From Perilla frutescens (taxonomy: Eukaryota; Streptophyta; Magnoliopsida; Lamiales; Lamiaceae), in assembly GCA_026008535.1 (NCBI GenBank), contig BRKX01000009.1, forward strand, positions 46,373,001 to 46,437,000: DNA of 64,000 bases, read 5' to 3'. The translations under genes were made by a program, and so were the position numbers. This document shows positions 1 through 12,019 of this stretch, in pieces (the stretch's first letter is position 1; each line of letters opens with the position of its first letter). Below the pieces are notes generated by a model. It was not told the DNA's origin, did not search any database, and saw nothing but the letters and a program-made list of their open reading frames with translations.

Positions 1-205
1 ATGGTACAACAAAGTAATTAAAGGGTAATTTAGTCAATTTATAATTCTTTTATTTTTGTCTTTTTATTTAAGGGGTGCAAAGAGTAAAATTCTGGGTGCA
101 AACAGAAACTCTCTTTTTTTTATTCTTATCTTAAGTGAAATATTTTAACCTTTTTCGGAAGAGAGGTAAAGTACTAAAAATACTCTTACTTTTCTTAATA
201 TATAA
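1..205. other. AT-rich flank, nothing recognised
   Basis: No coding frame, RNA gene or repeat boundary is recognisable in this stretch. It is AT-rich plant intergenic DNA. Confidence 0.6.
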
Positions 206-207
206 TA

Positions 208-496
208 CTCCTTTCGTCCCATAACTTTAGTCCATTATTTCTTTTTCGTCCATTCTAAAATTATAGTTCACTTTCTTTATATATGGACATTACATTTTCA
301 TTTTTCTTAACATACCCCTATTTAATGTTCTTTGAAATTCAAATATCTTATCTTTTGAATCAATAAATAAAGGTATAATAGGAGAATTTTATTTAATTTT
401 AATTACTTTCCCAAGTACATCAAATGATTTTTCTTAATATGTGTAAAATTTTATTTAATTTTGCTTTTCCAACTACATTTCTAGGACGATGGAGAA
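208..496. mobile_element. Stowaway-like MITE (Tc1/mariner type)
   Basis: The left end reads CTCCTTTCGTCCCATAA after a TA. The right end reads GGACGATGGAGAA followed by TA, and its complement is CTCCATCGTCC, a degenerate copy of the left terminus. TA target duplications (206-207 and 497-498), a length of about 290 bp and the CTCC..CGTCCC start are characteristic of plant Stowaway MITEs. It is non-coding and probably old, given the mismatches between ends. The left terminus is clearer than the right one. Confidence 0.5.
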
Positions 497-706
497 TATA
501 ATATAACTTTTGTTTACATTCACGATATATTTATTTTTAAAAAAATAATGAGTCGTTGGACGTGTCATTTATTAACTATATTTGATTTGCAGACTTTCTA
601 AAGAAAAAGATGTTTGTAACTAAGAAATCAATGGAGAAACCAACTAATTAAAGAACACTAACATAACTCGATGACATTTAAATTGAATCGTATGTATGGT
701 GGCGGG

Positions 707-870
707 AGGAAATTTTTGTACGCACTAACACACACTACCACATCTGTCACAATAGATATATTGGGATATTTTCATGTGTCCTGATAAATCTATTAGGACA
801 CATGAAAGTGTCCCAATACATCTATTGTGACAGATATGCCACTACCCAACATGCGTACAAGAATTTCCCC
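707..870. mobile_element. Foldback MITE with 8-bp target duplication
   Basis: The 164-bp segment is almost one imperfect hairpin. The left arm (about 710-785) contains TTTTTGTACGC and CTGTCACAATAGAT, and the right arm (about 790-868) repeats these in reverse complement. It is flanked by direct repeats GTGGCGGG at 699-706 and 871-878. An 8-bp duplication fits a hAT-type origin. The element lies about 650 bp upstream of the MYB start codon and could give rise to small RNAs from its transcript, which is inference. Confidence 0.75.
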
Positions 871-878
871 GTGGCGGG

Positions 879-1521
879 TGTTTTTGTTGGTTGTGCAATT
901 CAAATTCTGTATTACTTGAGTATAATTATAGCTTTTAGATTTACAAAGCATTTATAATTTTATATTTATAAAATATTCGTATTTAATAAGGATACTTAAG
1001 TAATTTTGTGTTGGATTGATATCCGGCCGGGTAAGAGACCTACTAGATAATACCTTTTCCATTTTTTTGTAAAAAAAGTTGGAATCCTTTTACAATTTAT
1101 TAGAAACAACTTGTAAAAATCACAATACTTTTTTCCTTAAAGATAAACACAATCTTGTTTTAAAATATTTATTAAATATATTTAATTAAAAGTTCTAAAA
1201 TATTTGATAGGCCCGCCAAACTCCATCTAAGCTGATTGAACTTCTAATACCTAAACTATAGTAAAATATTTTTTTTAATAAAAAAAAAACAACCACAACG
1301 ACGACAAACACGTAAATGATAATGAACAGTAATCCAATATTGGAAGAGAAATAAGTAGAAAGTAAAATGAATTTATTTCCTAAACTTGGTGGATGGTTTC
1401 ACATGCAGACACAAAAAATGTATGTATAATAATATATTAAAGTGAATAAATAGGATGTAGAGAAACAGAGTGACAGCTGATAAAAAGCCAAATTAATGAG
1501 CTATCTTAATTTTCAGGCAGA
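879..1521. other. Upstream region of the MYB gene
   Basis: This is AT-rich sequence between the foldback MITE and the MYB start codon. It presumably contains the promoter and 5' UTR, but no convincing TATA box or initiation site could be fixed. No other gene is seen. Confidence 0.4.
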
Positions 1522-3716
1522 ATGACACGGCGTTGCTCCCATTGTAATGGCCACAACACGCGTAATTCTTCGCCGAGATGCGGCGGCGGCGGCGGCGGTG
1601 GAGGGCTGAAGCTGTTCGGTGTGAGGTTGACGAATGGCTCGTTCATTAAGAAGAGCGCTAGCATGGGCAATCTCTTGCATTACTCCGCCGCCGCCGATTC
1701 CATTCAGGGATACCATTCCGATGATGATCTGAATCACAGTTTTACTCGCCGGCAGCCAATCAGGAAGAAAGGTTTTTTACTTTTTTTTTTTGTTATAATT
1801 TATGGAGAAATGAATATTTGAGAATGGATATAAGAGCTCAATGTTTGCATGTGAGATTAATTGGGTGGATTTGTGTTGATTGTTGGTGTGTTTGTGTTTT
1901 TTGCATGTGTTTTGAGGTTTCAAGATTGAGTGTAAGAACTGATTGATTTTGGTTTGGATTTATGTTAATGCTGATTGAAGAATTGAGGTTATCTGTTTCA
2001 TTATTTATTGATTTTATATGTATTTTTGCTTTTGCATGTTTTACAAATCCTAAATTTGATGTTGATAAATGTGTTGGGCTTTTGATTAAATTTCAGGATT
2101 TGATCCAGAAATTTCTGCTTCGGCTCAAACTCATTGCATATTTGATATTATATATACGAGTTTATAGAATGGAGATTGACTTAGAATTATCATTGCATGT
2201 TTAATTAATTGGAGAGAAGGGTTATTTCTATAAAAAAAAATGCAGGAATGGAGGGAGAATTGCAGTCGATTGTGCATTTCTTCGTATCTTTTCTTTCTTT
2301 TTCTGTTCTTTTTCGAAGTTTAGATGGAAGGGAAAGGGATTTGTAGTTGCAAGGATATGTGTGATGATTAGCATACCATTCTAGAGTAAGAACTTCTATC
2401 TACGATTGCTTCAGATTAATTCCTCGATTCATTTTGAGTCATTCATCTCTTATTGGACGTCAAGTTGCTACATAAACAATTCCATGGTGTAGCTTTGGAT
2501 GCCGACAGATATTGTACATGTGCATTCGTTGCAAAGTCATGCATATGATAAAGACTCATATCATTACTACCTGCCCATCATACTAACATGACAATCTCAT
2601 AAGTAGTTTAGTTATATGGATTTTTCTCCTGTTTTTTTTTACCTTCTTTCAAGCATCTGCTGGAAGATGAGTTCAGAGATATTTTGAAAAACAATGGCTA
2701 TGAAAAATATTGAAGAATGAAGCTCAAGAAGGTAAAAACAGACAGAATTTAAGAACAGAATGATTATATATCCATAAACTTTTATTAGCATTCCATACTG
2801 CATCACTTGTGAAATTTTGTTGTATTTTATCCCCTAATCGTATTCCATCTTAGCAGCTATTTGGGATGAAGGCATGATCTCTTTTCTACATACAGGAATT
2901 CCGTGGTCAGAAGAAGAGCACATGCAATTCTTACTAGGCCTTCATAAGTTGGGAAGAGGAAACTGGCGTGGTATATCAAGAAATTACGTTCGTTCAAGAA
3001 CTCCGACACAGGTAGCTAGCCATGCTCAAAAGTACTTCATTCGTCAGGGTAATGCAACTGGGAAAAAGAAACGGCCCAGCCTTTTCGACTTGTCCCCAGA
3101 TATGGTTAGCCTTGCTGCTTTGTTTTTTCTTGTAATAGCAGCAAATATTGAGATTATAGTTTATATGCAGGCTGTCACTAATGTATGAGTTATCTCCTCT
3201 TTAACTATCAAATGTTCAATTTTTTGTTGCATTTGGAAGATTAAGAATTCAGTAAGATATATTTCAAGCAACAAAAAAAATACAAAAAAATCAATGAGTA
3301 AGATATGTAAATCCTAGCAGTAGTGTAAATTATGTTGTGTGATTTTTTTATTTTTATTTTGGTTTGATCATCAGGAGAGAAATTCATCAATGCCGGAACA
3401 ATCTACAGCAATCCAATCTCCTACACTTAGTGCTAACAATGACAAAATCACGCCTGCATCATCTCAAGGAGCAAATATCAACAATTCATTGCCTTCTCTA
3501 GATCTTTCTCTGAAGCTGGGTATTACGCCTTTCCCGTGTCAAATATGGCAGCCAAATGCATATTCTATCAAGGATGATGGAGTAAAAACACCCCAGCATC
3601 GTATCATCAGGCCAGTGCAAGCTAATCCTGAAGAAACTATGAAAGAATTGGTAGGCATATCCCATCTGACTTTAGGAGAAACCAGTGGTGTCAATATTGG
3701 TTCTTCATACTTATAA
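1522..3716 (+). CDS. R-R-type single-repeat MYB (SHAQKYF) transcription factor
   Basis: Three exons: 1522-1771, 2896-3104 and 3375-3716. All have GT-AG borders and joined phases, giving 266 aa. Residues 1-34 hold an N-terminal CCHC-like zinc-knuckle region, a Gly run (21-28) and the conserved R/KLFGV motif (LKLFGV, 29-34). A single MYB repeat starts at about residue 86 (PWSEEEH) and ends with SHAQKYF at 125-131, the signature of the plant MYB-related class that binds TATCCA/I-box elements. LDLSLKL at 195-201 is an EAR-type repression motif. The organisation matches the KUA1/MYBH/MYBS3 clade of nuclear repressors. The start ATG directly precedes the conserved TRRCSHC motif. The knuckle is degenerate: C5, C8 and H11 remain, but the expected spacing and fourth ligand do not match the family pattern. 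The family call is firm; the exact orthologue is not. Confidence 0.92.
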
Positions 3717-5574
3717 ATAAGGATGCCCGTGAAGCCACAGTGGAAATAAGCATTTCAATCAAGGTGACGATAGCAAATCAGAGTAGCTTTGTCGGAGAAC
3801 GGTTGATCACACTCTAGCCCTCTACATCTCTGGTCTATATAAACCTTCTTTTCATTTAGTATCTGGTGTAGTATAGAGCTCGGGTTTCTGTGGAAATCCA
3901 TCTGGTGATTTAGTAGAAGTATTAATTCATCACAGATGTAAATAGATAAGGTTTCATAATCAATGATGGAGACAGTGCAGCAATAATATGTTGATTCTGT
4001 TTTTTAATGGTCCACAGTGTTCTTTCGTTAATTGTTCCTGTCTGGAGAACTTATCCTTCCTTCCAATGCTTTTGTTTTGAAACTCGGCTAACATTGAAGT
4101 TCCAGTTAACACCTTGGCTGGAATTTCTGTTATTGGATAGACGATAAAAGTGCAGAAATTTGGTTTATCTGTCTCAGGTGGGATGTGCTTCTTATTAACT
4201 ATTTGAGTGTTATTTATAGCTCTTATAGAACAATGGCGTCTTCGTGCATGCATTTAATGTCAATGTTCATCTTATTTTTTTCCTTTATGCTGAAAAGTGG
4301 ACTGACTGTTGATTACCTGTATTGAGCGGGCAGGATTGAAGAGCTTGGCTTTAAATGATTGATCTCCGGAATCTGGTGAGATCAGTCTCTGTGGGAGGGT
4401 TCTTCAAGAAGCATAGTCGTACGAGGACTCTCACCCACGGTAGCAAAAACACAAAGAGGTACTTTATTTGGGAAGACAAATGCTACACAAAGTGTGCAAG
4501 CAATGCAATGCTCTGTGTAATAAGCTTCAATGATTTTGTGAAACAATAATTAGATACTGTCTGATACTGATACTGTCACTGTTTCATGTCTGGTTTATAT
4601 TTTACTTTCCATATGTGCATGTATTTGTGGAAAACAGACAATGAGTTCTATTGAATCATTTCAACTTGTTCTTGTTATTTTCTTGTTTTTAATTTGAAAT
4701 GGATTTCTTTCATGGTTTTGCTTGCTTCAGTTACTTTGCCTGTGGCTTCCTTAGAAGAAGTTGTTTTGGCAATTGAAATAAGGTGAAGTTTTTTCTATAT
4801 CAGAATCAAGCTCTCTATGTATAAATCCAAATCTGCTCTATGCTATGTTTGAACCTCTATTCTTGGCAAGGAAAGAAAGAGTTCTGTAAACACTTTTGAC
4901 TGCATCAATGAAATGGAGATCCTCTCGAGGAAGATGGATGCTGGACGAGATATCAGTATGATCCGGGCATGAAGCTGTATGAACCTGCTGATGGGAAGCA
5001 TTTCTGTGTCTAGGTTTCCACCAGATTAAATGTTCGTCAAACATTGACCTCTTACTTCGACTTTCAAATGCTGCAGTGACAGACATACTAATGGTTTCAC
5101 ATTATTAGTGCAGATGCACCCCTTCTTCAATACATTGACAAGACAAAACTTAACGCTTATCATATCACATTTGATCCTTATTTTTGACTTTCAGGCTTTG
5201 TCGGCAGTGGCAGGACAAGCATCGACTACTGTTTATAAGGTATGTTTCATTACCTGTTTGATAGCTTTATAATGTCTGTAATCTGTCTGTTTTACTTGAA
5301 TTATACGGGCATATAATTTGTACAAATCTTGATTGAACAATAATAGATTAGATCAAGAGAAAACATCTCAACTTCACTTATATAGAAGTTTCAGCATTCT
5401 ACGTGTTAAATTCAAGCACCTAATTCTAGTGTCTGCATCAAACTCACTGAATTCAGTGAGCTCTACAATAGCAAGGTTAGAAAGGGAAAAAATTGGACAA
5501 GAAAATAATATGAATAAAAAATGGCTGTTGGATGTGAAAAATGGCATCCAATCTTAGGGTGTTGTTCTATCACT
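3717..5574. other. Convergent intergenic region with exon-like segments
   Basis: This holds the MYB 3' UTR and the NADP-ME 3' UTR. On the + strand two short stretches have good splice-site contexts. At 4731-4782 TTCAG precedes the segment and AAG/GTGAAG ends it. At 5195-5239 TTTCAG precedes and AAG/GTATGT ends it. They join in an open frame reading ..LPVASLEEVVLAIEI then LCRQWQDKHRLLFI. A 64-aa ORF at 4355-4549 (+) and an 82-aa ORF at 4838-5086 (-) are also open. I do not recognise any of these, and no complete gene can be assembled. They could belong to an unannotated small gene, a decayed gene or a non-coding transcript. Confidence 0.3.
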
Positions 5575-8500
5575 TCAGCGATAGTTACGATAGTTGGGGC
5601 TGTACATAGAGCTTTCAGCATATTCTTCGAGGTTTTCTGGTTGTGGTAGTCGAGTGGCCAGCCCTGTGAGGCGAATAGAAACCAGATATAAGACATGAGT
5701 CACATAACAGATACATGAAACTAGCACACAGACGTTGAATACCCGAGATAGAGATATTACCAAGTTCATATGCTTTAGCTGCTACTTTGGCTGCTATTTG
5801 AGCTGAGATCTTTCTAATGTTTGCAAATGGTGGATATAAGAGACCCTTTTCTAGGTTATCTTGGCTAATCTGTGCAGCTAATGCCTCCGCTGTTTCCAGA
5901 AAAGAGTACACGAATATTAACACCGTAGATAAGATATACAAACAGCTCTAAAAGAACCATAAAGTGTAGCATGCTCGTGTGAGCTGTGTCGAGTTCATGA
6001 GAATATGCAACTGATGTTAAACAGTAAGTTTGACATGATTTTTATTTTTACAGGAATTCCTGCAACATGGTATAATGGTAAGGAACTCACAAGCTGCCAG
6101 AAGCATGTCATCATGGACGCGAATTGCACCAGAAATTATCAAACCGAGACCAAGTCCAGGAAAGATGTATGCGTTATTTGCCTAAACCGTGAAGACAGTG
6201 ATGAAGTTAGAGCAAGAACACCATGTTTTAAAACATAGAAATCTTGACAGAGATGTTTAGACTTTGGACTCTACCTGGCCTGTAGCATAAAGTTTGTTGT
6301 TATATTCGACTGGAGAAAAGGGGCTGCCACTAGCGAAAATTGCTCGGCCCTGAACAATGAGTGCAACAGAAGAAATCAGAACTAAAACAATGAAATGATG
6401 AAAGATCGCTTGAAACACCTCAGCATTGCACATTCAAGAGTGAAGCAGGCAGGAAATCACCTCGCTCCACATGTATGCTTCCTCAGCAGTGCATTCAGAT
6501 TGTGACGTCGGGTTAGAAAGCGCGAGAATAACAGGTTTCTGAAACAAAACAACATGCACTCTTGATTTAAGTCGACTGCAAGTTTCCACATTGATGGAAA
6601 ACTCTTCATTCACATCAATGGATGTACTGTACCTCGTTATACGATGCCATGGCCTGAACCACTTCTTTCGTAAAAGTTCTTCCTGCTCCAGATGATCCTA
6701 TTAGTACCGTTGGCTTGATAGCCTGTCATAGAAAGGCAGGTAAGAAGCTACATTTTGCACTACACGAGCTCTTATTTTCACACGCTCACAAACATATACA
6801 TTTAAAAATTGCAGGGTTGAAGGGAGTTTCAGACCTTCACAGCATCCAACAAATTATTGACAGGTTCATGTTCATGAGCCCAAGGCCTTTTAAAGTGTTG
6901 AAGTGAATCCATACGAGACCGAACAATCAGCCCCTGAAGCAGAAAATCAAAAGCAATGAGACCAGAGATAGAAATCAAAGATTCAAAGGAAGTACCAAGA
7001 GGCGTTAGATCAATGTTCAATACTTTGGAGTCCACAAGCCATATCTTTCTACGAGCCTCTTCCAACGGGGCACCGGTCTGAGAGAGAGAGAGAGATTGAG
7101 CAAAGAAGTGAATGGCAATCATTTTAAAGAGAGAAATGCTCGTCTTCACTGACCTGTTTTGAGATCTGAAGAGCTATGAGTTCTGCTATGCCAGTGCCAG
7201 CCTGCATCAGCAACATCACGGGGAAAACCCCCAAAGCATCGAATCAAAGGGCAAGAAAAGCTTATAATGATTCACGTTTGAAGCAAATCAAGAGAAAAGT
7301 GTACTGAAATCAATTAAAAGAGTACCTCTCCAGCTCCAAGGAATAAGAAAGAGTGTTCAGCCAAGGCCCCACCTACTAATTTAAGCGATGCCATTAGCCC
7401 TGAAAGGACCACTGATGCTGTACCCTGATGCACACAAAAACGCACTAACAACAATCAAGCCGCTTCCCCAAGGACCTCGACAATAATGCATATGCACGCG
7501 CACAAAATAAAGCAAAAACGAGTACTCAAGAAACACGAAGAGAGAAGCAAGTACACAAAATAAGATCATTCATAACATGTAGACTGAGCAATTAACAGAC
7601 CAGCTACCTGAATATCATCGTTGAACACAAGATGTGTGGATCCATACTTGGCAAGCAGATCAAAAGCATTGTGGTTTGCAAAGTCTTCAAACTGCACATT
7701 TATTGCAGGGGAATGTTGCAAGAATCAAAATTAAGAACAAAATCATACACGAACTCGGTAATCAACAAACCTGAACAATGACTTTCTCTCCATAAATCTG
7801 CTTAACTGCAGACATAAACTCATGCAGAAGCTCAGCATATTCCTGATCATGACAAAGTTTGGGGTAAGCTAGGGAGAAATGACTGCCTTCAAGGCTTAAT
7901 ACAACGAGTAGCTCACTAAGCAACAACTCACTAACCTGCCCTGTTGCTCTTTTCCTTCTAAGTCCAATGTAAAATTCATCATTTAACAACTGCTCATTGT
8001 TTGTACCTACATCTATCGTCACGGGCAAGCACTGACAGAAACCAAAAGGAAAACAGAATAATCAATAACACTGTCAATATTAAACTGCAAAAGCAAGCAC
8101 AGAAATGAGATAATTACTTAAATGAATCATAGATTTCATTAAATGTTTGAGGATTTCAGATACAGTTGCTACCTAAGCAGCAAAAAGAATCTAATAGATA
8201 TAAGAGCAAGAGCACGTCTTAGACTTCGATATACAATAAGATACTTAAAAGAATAAACTTAAGCATGGAAAATGAGACAGTTAGAACAAAAGATACAATT
8301 TTTTGGATCTATCGTTTAAGGAAACAGTAAAAGTAGTCAGATACTTACTGCAGAAGGACGGATGCCACCAAGAGCTGTATACAAGGACAGTTTTCCTACA
8401 GGTATTCCCATTCCCTGGTGAGATCACAACAACTACAAGAGTGAGAAGATAAGAAACACTAAAAAACGAGCAAGACGGATCATACATTAGGGTTGTATTC

Positions 8501-10725
8501 ACGTAAAGCTAGATGCTTTGTGTTTATGATGAAACTCAATAAGAAAAATTTAAATTGAGAAAGAGAAGCAATGAAAAAGAAACCATCTTTTTACCTGGCA
8601 CCCCAGGTCTCCTAGTCCCAAAATTCGCTCACCATCTGTCACCACAATGACTTGAATCTGCTTCTCAGGCCAATTTTTCAGTACATCGAGTATCCTTCCC
8701 CTGCAAATTACTACCCATAATCAGTTTAAGTTTTTGAACAAGAAACTCCAGCAGCGTGGATCCATTGTACTCGTTGGATGCAACCTACTTTTCTTTCAGA
8801 CTGATGAAGAGACCCTGAGGTTGCCTGAAGATGCTCCCATACTTTTGGCATGCTTCACCTACAGTTGGAGTATAGACAATTGGGAGCAGCTCCTCGACAT
8901 TTTCAATGAGCAGCTTGTAAAATAGCCGTTCATTTCTCTCCTAACAGATGAGAACGAAGAAAAAATAAAAGCATGTCAGAGCGTGGCCATATTGGTGTAA
9001 GGATGGACCGATGGAGCAAAAAACCAAAACAGATAAGGTATTTATTTTCTTCTTTTTTTTTTTAAAGGCTGAAGATAAGGTATGTCGGCAAAGTAATCAA
9101 ACATAATTTTTTATAGTGCATGCACTGGAGTTCCATTGATGACGCTTCTCACAATTCAAGACTCTGAACAGAATAGATAAATCACATGAAACACATTTAA
9201 TAACCTGAAGATCCATCATGGCCATGTACCGTTGCAATGGTACTTGGTACTGGCGAATGTTGTGCATCATTTTTTTAACCTTCTCAGCAGAATAGCGTAA
9301 TATGCAATCAGAACAGTTAAGAGAAGTTGTGAAAGACAAAAAAGAAAATAATAAGAGCTTGATCACAATTGGTAGGAGTCTATAATGTTAACCTGCAGAT
9401 CCTGGCTTATAACCACCGGAGGCAGTAGACCGCGTAAAAAGTGTCCATCCCTCTCTTTCTCATTAAAGGAAAGGCCTTTATTGTAGCAGGGGTCACGCAA
9501 CAGCGGATATCCACTGTAAATGAAAATTAGGAATAATAATATAGATGAAAACTTCATATCAACAGAAGAATCCCAAGGATGATAATACGCGGTATGATGG
9601 TAAAATTAGGAAAATAATGACAGGAGCAAAAGTTTCTAATCCATCACAAGATTGTCAGTTCAAACTATAATCCCCTTTTATCCTTTCATTTTCATCTGAA
9701 GTTTTGGGAAGCCGAGTAAAAGTGGACACCTTCATCTTTGGTGCATAAGATTAAAGCTAATCAAGCACTAGTATTCAAAAGGGGCAATGATTATGAACTA
9801 AGAACCATACCTAAAGCCTCATCTTGCACTTCCCAACTGGAAATTATTCAAAATCTTACAAATCACATTGTATACACTCTGTAATAAACCAGCAAATGAA
9901 AATATTCGCGTTGATCATACCATCTTTGTTAGCAATTAACATCAATCAGTTCTGAATAAACCTATAATCAAATGAACACACACACACACACACTCTTAAA
10001 ACATAGAAACCAACCACAACTCCTTAAAGCACACAACAAAGAGAAAACAAAATTAAAGAGTGGATTGATTCATCACCTGGCAACGGTGACAGCCCACGGC
10101 GTGACGTACTGATCCTCGGAGGCGCTATCCTCGTCGTACAAATCGTCCACACCAACACCAACGGCGGATTTCGAGTCTTTCTCAGTCACTGATGATGGCT
10201 TGGTGGGAGCATTCTCTCTCTTCCCATTCAAACTATTCTCCATCAAAACGACACTTCCATCTCCTTGATTGTGATTCGAGCTCGCAGCAGCCACCACCAC
10301 CAGTGGAGCTGCGATCTTTCTCCGCGTCAAGCTTTTTGAAACCCCATAAACAGAACTATTCTGCACAAGATCAAACGAAATAAATTCTAAAAATATCAGA
10401 TTTCGAGAAGATAAACAGGCATTCCATACTTATAATTCTTTTCCTTTTTTCTCCTACGATCGGTGAAAAATTTCGATTTTTAGATATTTCTGTTAATGTT
10501 GAATGGGATATATGAAATGGGTTGAGCTTAATTTTCCAATCTGGATCAAAAGAAAAAAAACAATCAAGAAAAAGAAGGCATAGTGATCGCGAGACAGCAA
10601 AACATGAACAGCTAGAGAAGCTCAAAATGAAGAAAAAAAAAGGTTAAAGATTAATTAATGAAAAGATTAGTTTGGTATAGAAGATGAGAATTTACCAGAG
10701 AGCTGCTTCCGTTTAATGAAAACAT
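5575..10725 (-). CDS. NADP-ME4: NADP-dependent malic enzyme, plastidic
   Basis: Twenty exons (- strand, high to low): 10725-10696, 10360-10077, 9513-9393, 9282-9205, 8940-8789, 8700-8595, 8414-8349, 8031-7936, 7842-7771, 7691-7608, 7424-7326, 7201-7154, 7077-7024, 6933-6835, 6722-6633, 6538-6461, 6349-6275, 6181-6091, 5889-5761, 5663-5575. All are GT-AG and the phases close to 646 codons. The enzyme oxidatively decarboxylates malate to pyruvate and CO2 with reduction of NADP. Residues 1 to about 85 are Ser/Ala/Lys-rich with few acids at first, a likely chloroplast transit peptide. Visible sites: catalytic Tyr in VYTPTVGEACQ (about 193-203), VVTDGERILGLGDLG (about 242-255), catalytic Lys in GMGIPVGKL (265), metal-binding DD in FNDDIQGTA (360-361), dinucleotide fold GAGEAGTG (393-400) and a second Gly-rich loop GSSGAGR (472-478). 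Length and exon number match plastidic plant NADP-ME. The symbol is assigned by the N-terminal extension; orthology was not tested. Confidence 0.96.
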
Positions 10726-10846
10726 GGTTTGAGCAATTTTGGTAGAACAGTTTTGGAAATGCAGGATGCAGTGTAAATCAAACTAAATAGGAGAGAGAAG
10801 AAGGGAGGCGAGAGAAAGAAAGAGCGTTTGGTGAGGGTAGCTCTCC

Positions 10847-10853
10847 TTATATA
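10847..10853 (-). promoter_or_regulatory. TATA box of the NADP-ME gene
   Basis: The minus strand reads CTATATAAGG here, about 120 bases before the ATG at 10725. Initiation about 30 bases downstream would leave a 5' UTR of roughly 90 bases. A (CT)16 tract lies immediately upstream. The position and motif are convincing, but the start site is inferred. Confidence 0.65.
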
Positions 10854-10866
10854 GTGTACACGATGC

Positions 10867-10868
<2 letters not shown>

Positions 10869-10900
<32 letters not shown>
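10869..10900. repeat. (CT)16 microsatellite next to the TATA box
   Basis: Sixteen uninterrupted CT units on the + strand (GA on the gene's strand) end about 16 bases upstream of the NADP-ME TATA box. GA/CT tracts near plant promoters can bind GAGA-binding (BBR/BPC) proteins. Length polymorphism is likely. Confidence 0.9.
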
Positions 10901-10906
<6 letters not shown>

Positions 10907-10929
10907 GCCATTTTGTTTTCTTTCTTATA

Positions 10930-11897
10930 TATTGGTGGTGAGTGGTGACATTTATATTTCATTTCCATAAATCACGTAATATTTATATTTATGATATTAT
11001 TTAAAATATAGCAATATGGTACTTCCATCTAAAGAATGATCATCGATAATAATTAAACAAAAAAACTATAATAAAATATAATATATACAAAAATACTGAT
11101 ATAAAAGAATTCAAAGGTTGAAATAATGAAATTTAAACTACTTTTTATGTGATTTATATGATATTCACGTATAATACAAATTTTTCATATCCTTCACATC
11201 ATTGCCACATTATTTTTTCTCATGGCATTAAAATCGACTTCCGAAGTAGTCAATTTCAAGTTTTTTTTTTCTTCTTTCATTAATTGATTTTAATATAAGA
11301 ACGTGGAACATCTGATATCCTATTATATATTATAGGTGAAACCCTAAAAAATTATTATTTTTTTAAAATAATTCAATGTTCCGTTAATGAAGTCTTATAG
11401 AAGACGAGAAGCCCACAGTCATGTTCAGTTGGCCGCGTTGTCACTTTCTCTGACTTTTGGGTGAATCTGTTTATGTAATAATTTAAAAACCACATAAAAT
11501 ATATATGCAAAGTTCAATGGGTTATATATACGTATGCTTTATTTTTCCAATATATAATAAATGTAACGAAAAAGGATAATAGTCTTTACGAAAAAAAGAA
11601 AATCTCTCGAGACAAGCTATTTTCGTAGGAACATGCTGTAAGCTAATTTTACTCTTTCACTTATTCTAATTAATAAGTTAATGTATGTAACTTTTTTTTT
11701 TCTTTAATTTACGTGTTTGGACTTTGATCCGTTAATCTTGCAAGATGAAGATTTTTCCTTTGGATTCGTTCTTTTTTGCCTTTTTCTTTTTTATAGAAAG
11801 AATCCCTTTAGATCCGTTCTTGAATACGAATTGAGATAAAAAAAAATTATAGATCGGAGAACTGAGATCAAACTCTAGAATTAATGCACATTTTAAG
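10930..11897. other. AT-rich intergenic, no gene seen
   Basis: This is the distal promoter side of NADP-ME and AT-rich spacer. No ORF, RNA gene or transposon end is recognised. Confidence 0.6.
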
Positions 11898-11913
11898 TAT
11901 GAATATTCGTTTT

Positions 11914-12019
11914 GGTCCCGGTGGGATGATCTAGGGGTGGAGTGAGGTTGTCTGAAGATCAAAAATCACGGATTCGAATCTTCTCAATACCACAGGTCGG
12001 GTGGGTGAGTTAAAAAAAA
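11914..12019 (+). mobile_element. tRNA-derived SINE with 16-bp target duplication
   Basis: This 106-bp element is flanked by identical direct repeats TATGAATATTCGTTTT at 11898-11913 and 12020-12035. It has an A-box-like GATGATCTAGGGGTGG near its 5' end, a B-box-like GGATTCGAATC at about 11970-11980, and ends in an oligo-A run. Box spacing, short length, A-tail and long target duplication together define a tRNA-type SINE moved by LINE machinery. The perfect duplications suggest a fairly recent insertion. The family is not identified. Confidence 0.85.

Noticed and set aside
1513..1737. Minus-strand ORF opposite MYB exon 1
   Set aside because: Mirror of the GC-rich Gly-codon run; the + strand has the conserved MYB-family protein.
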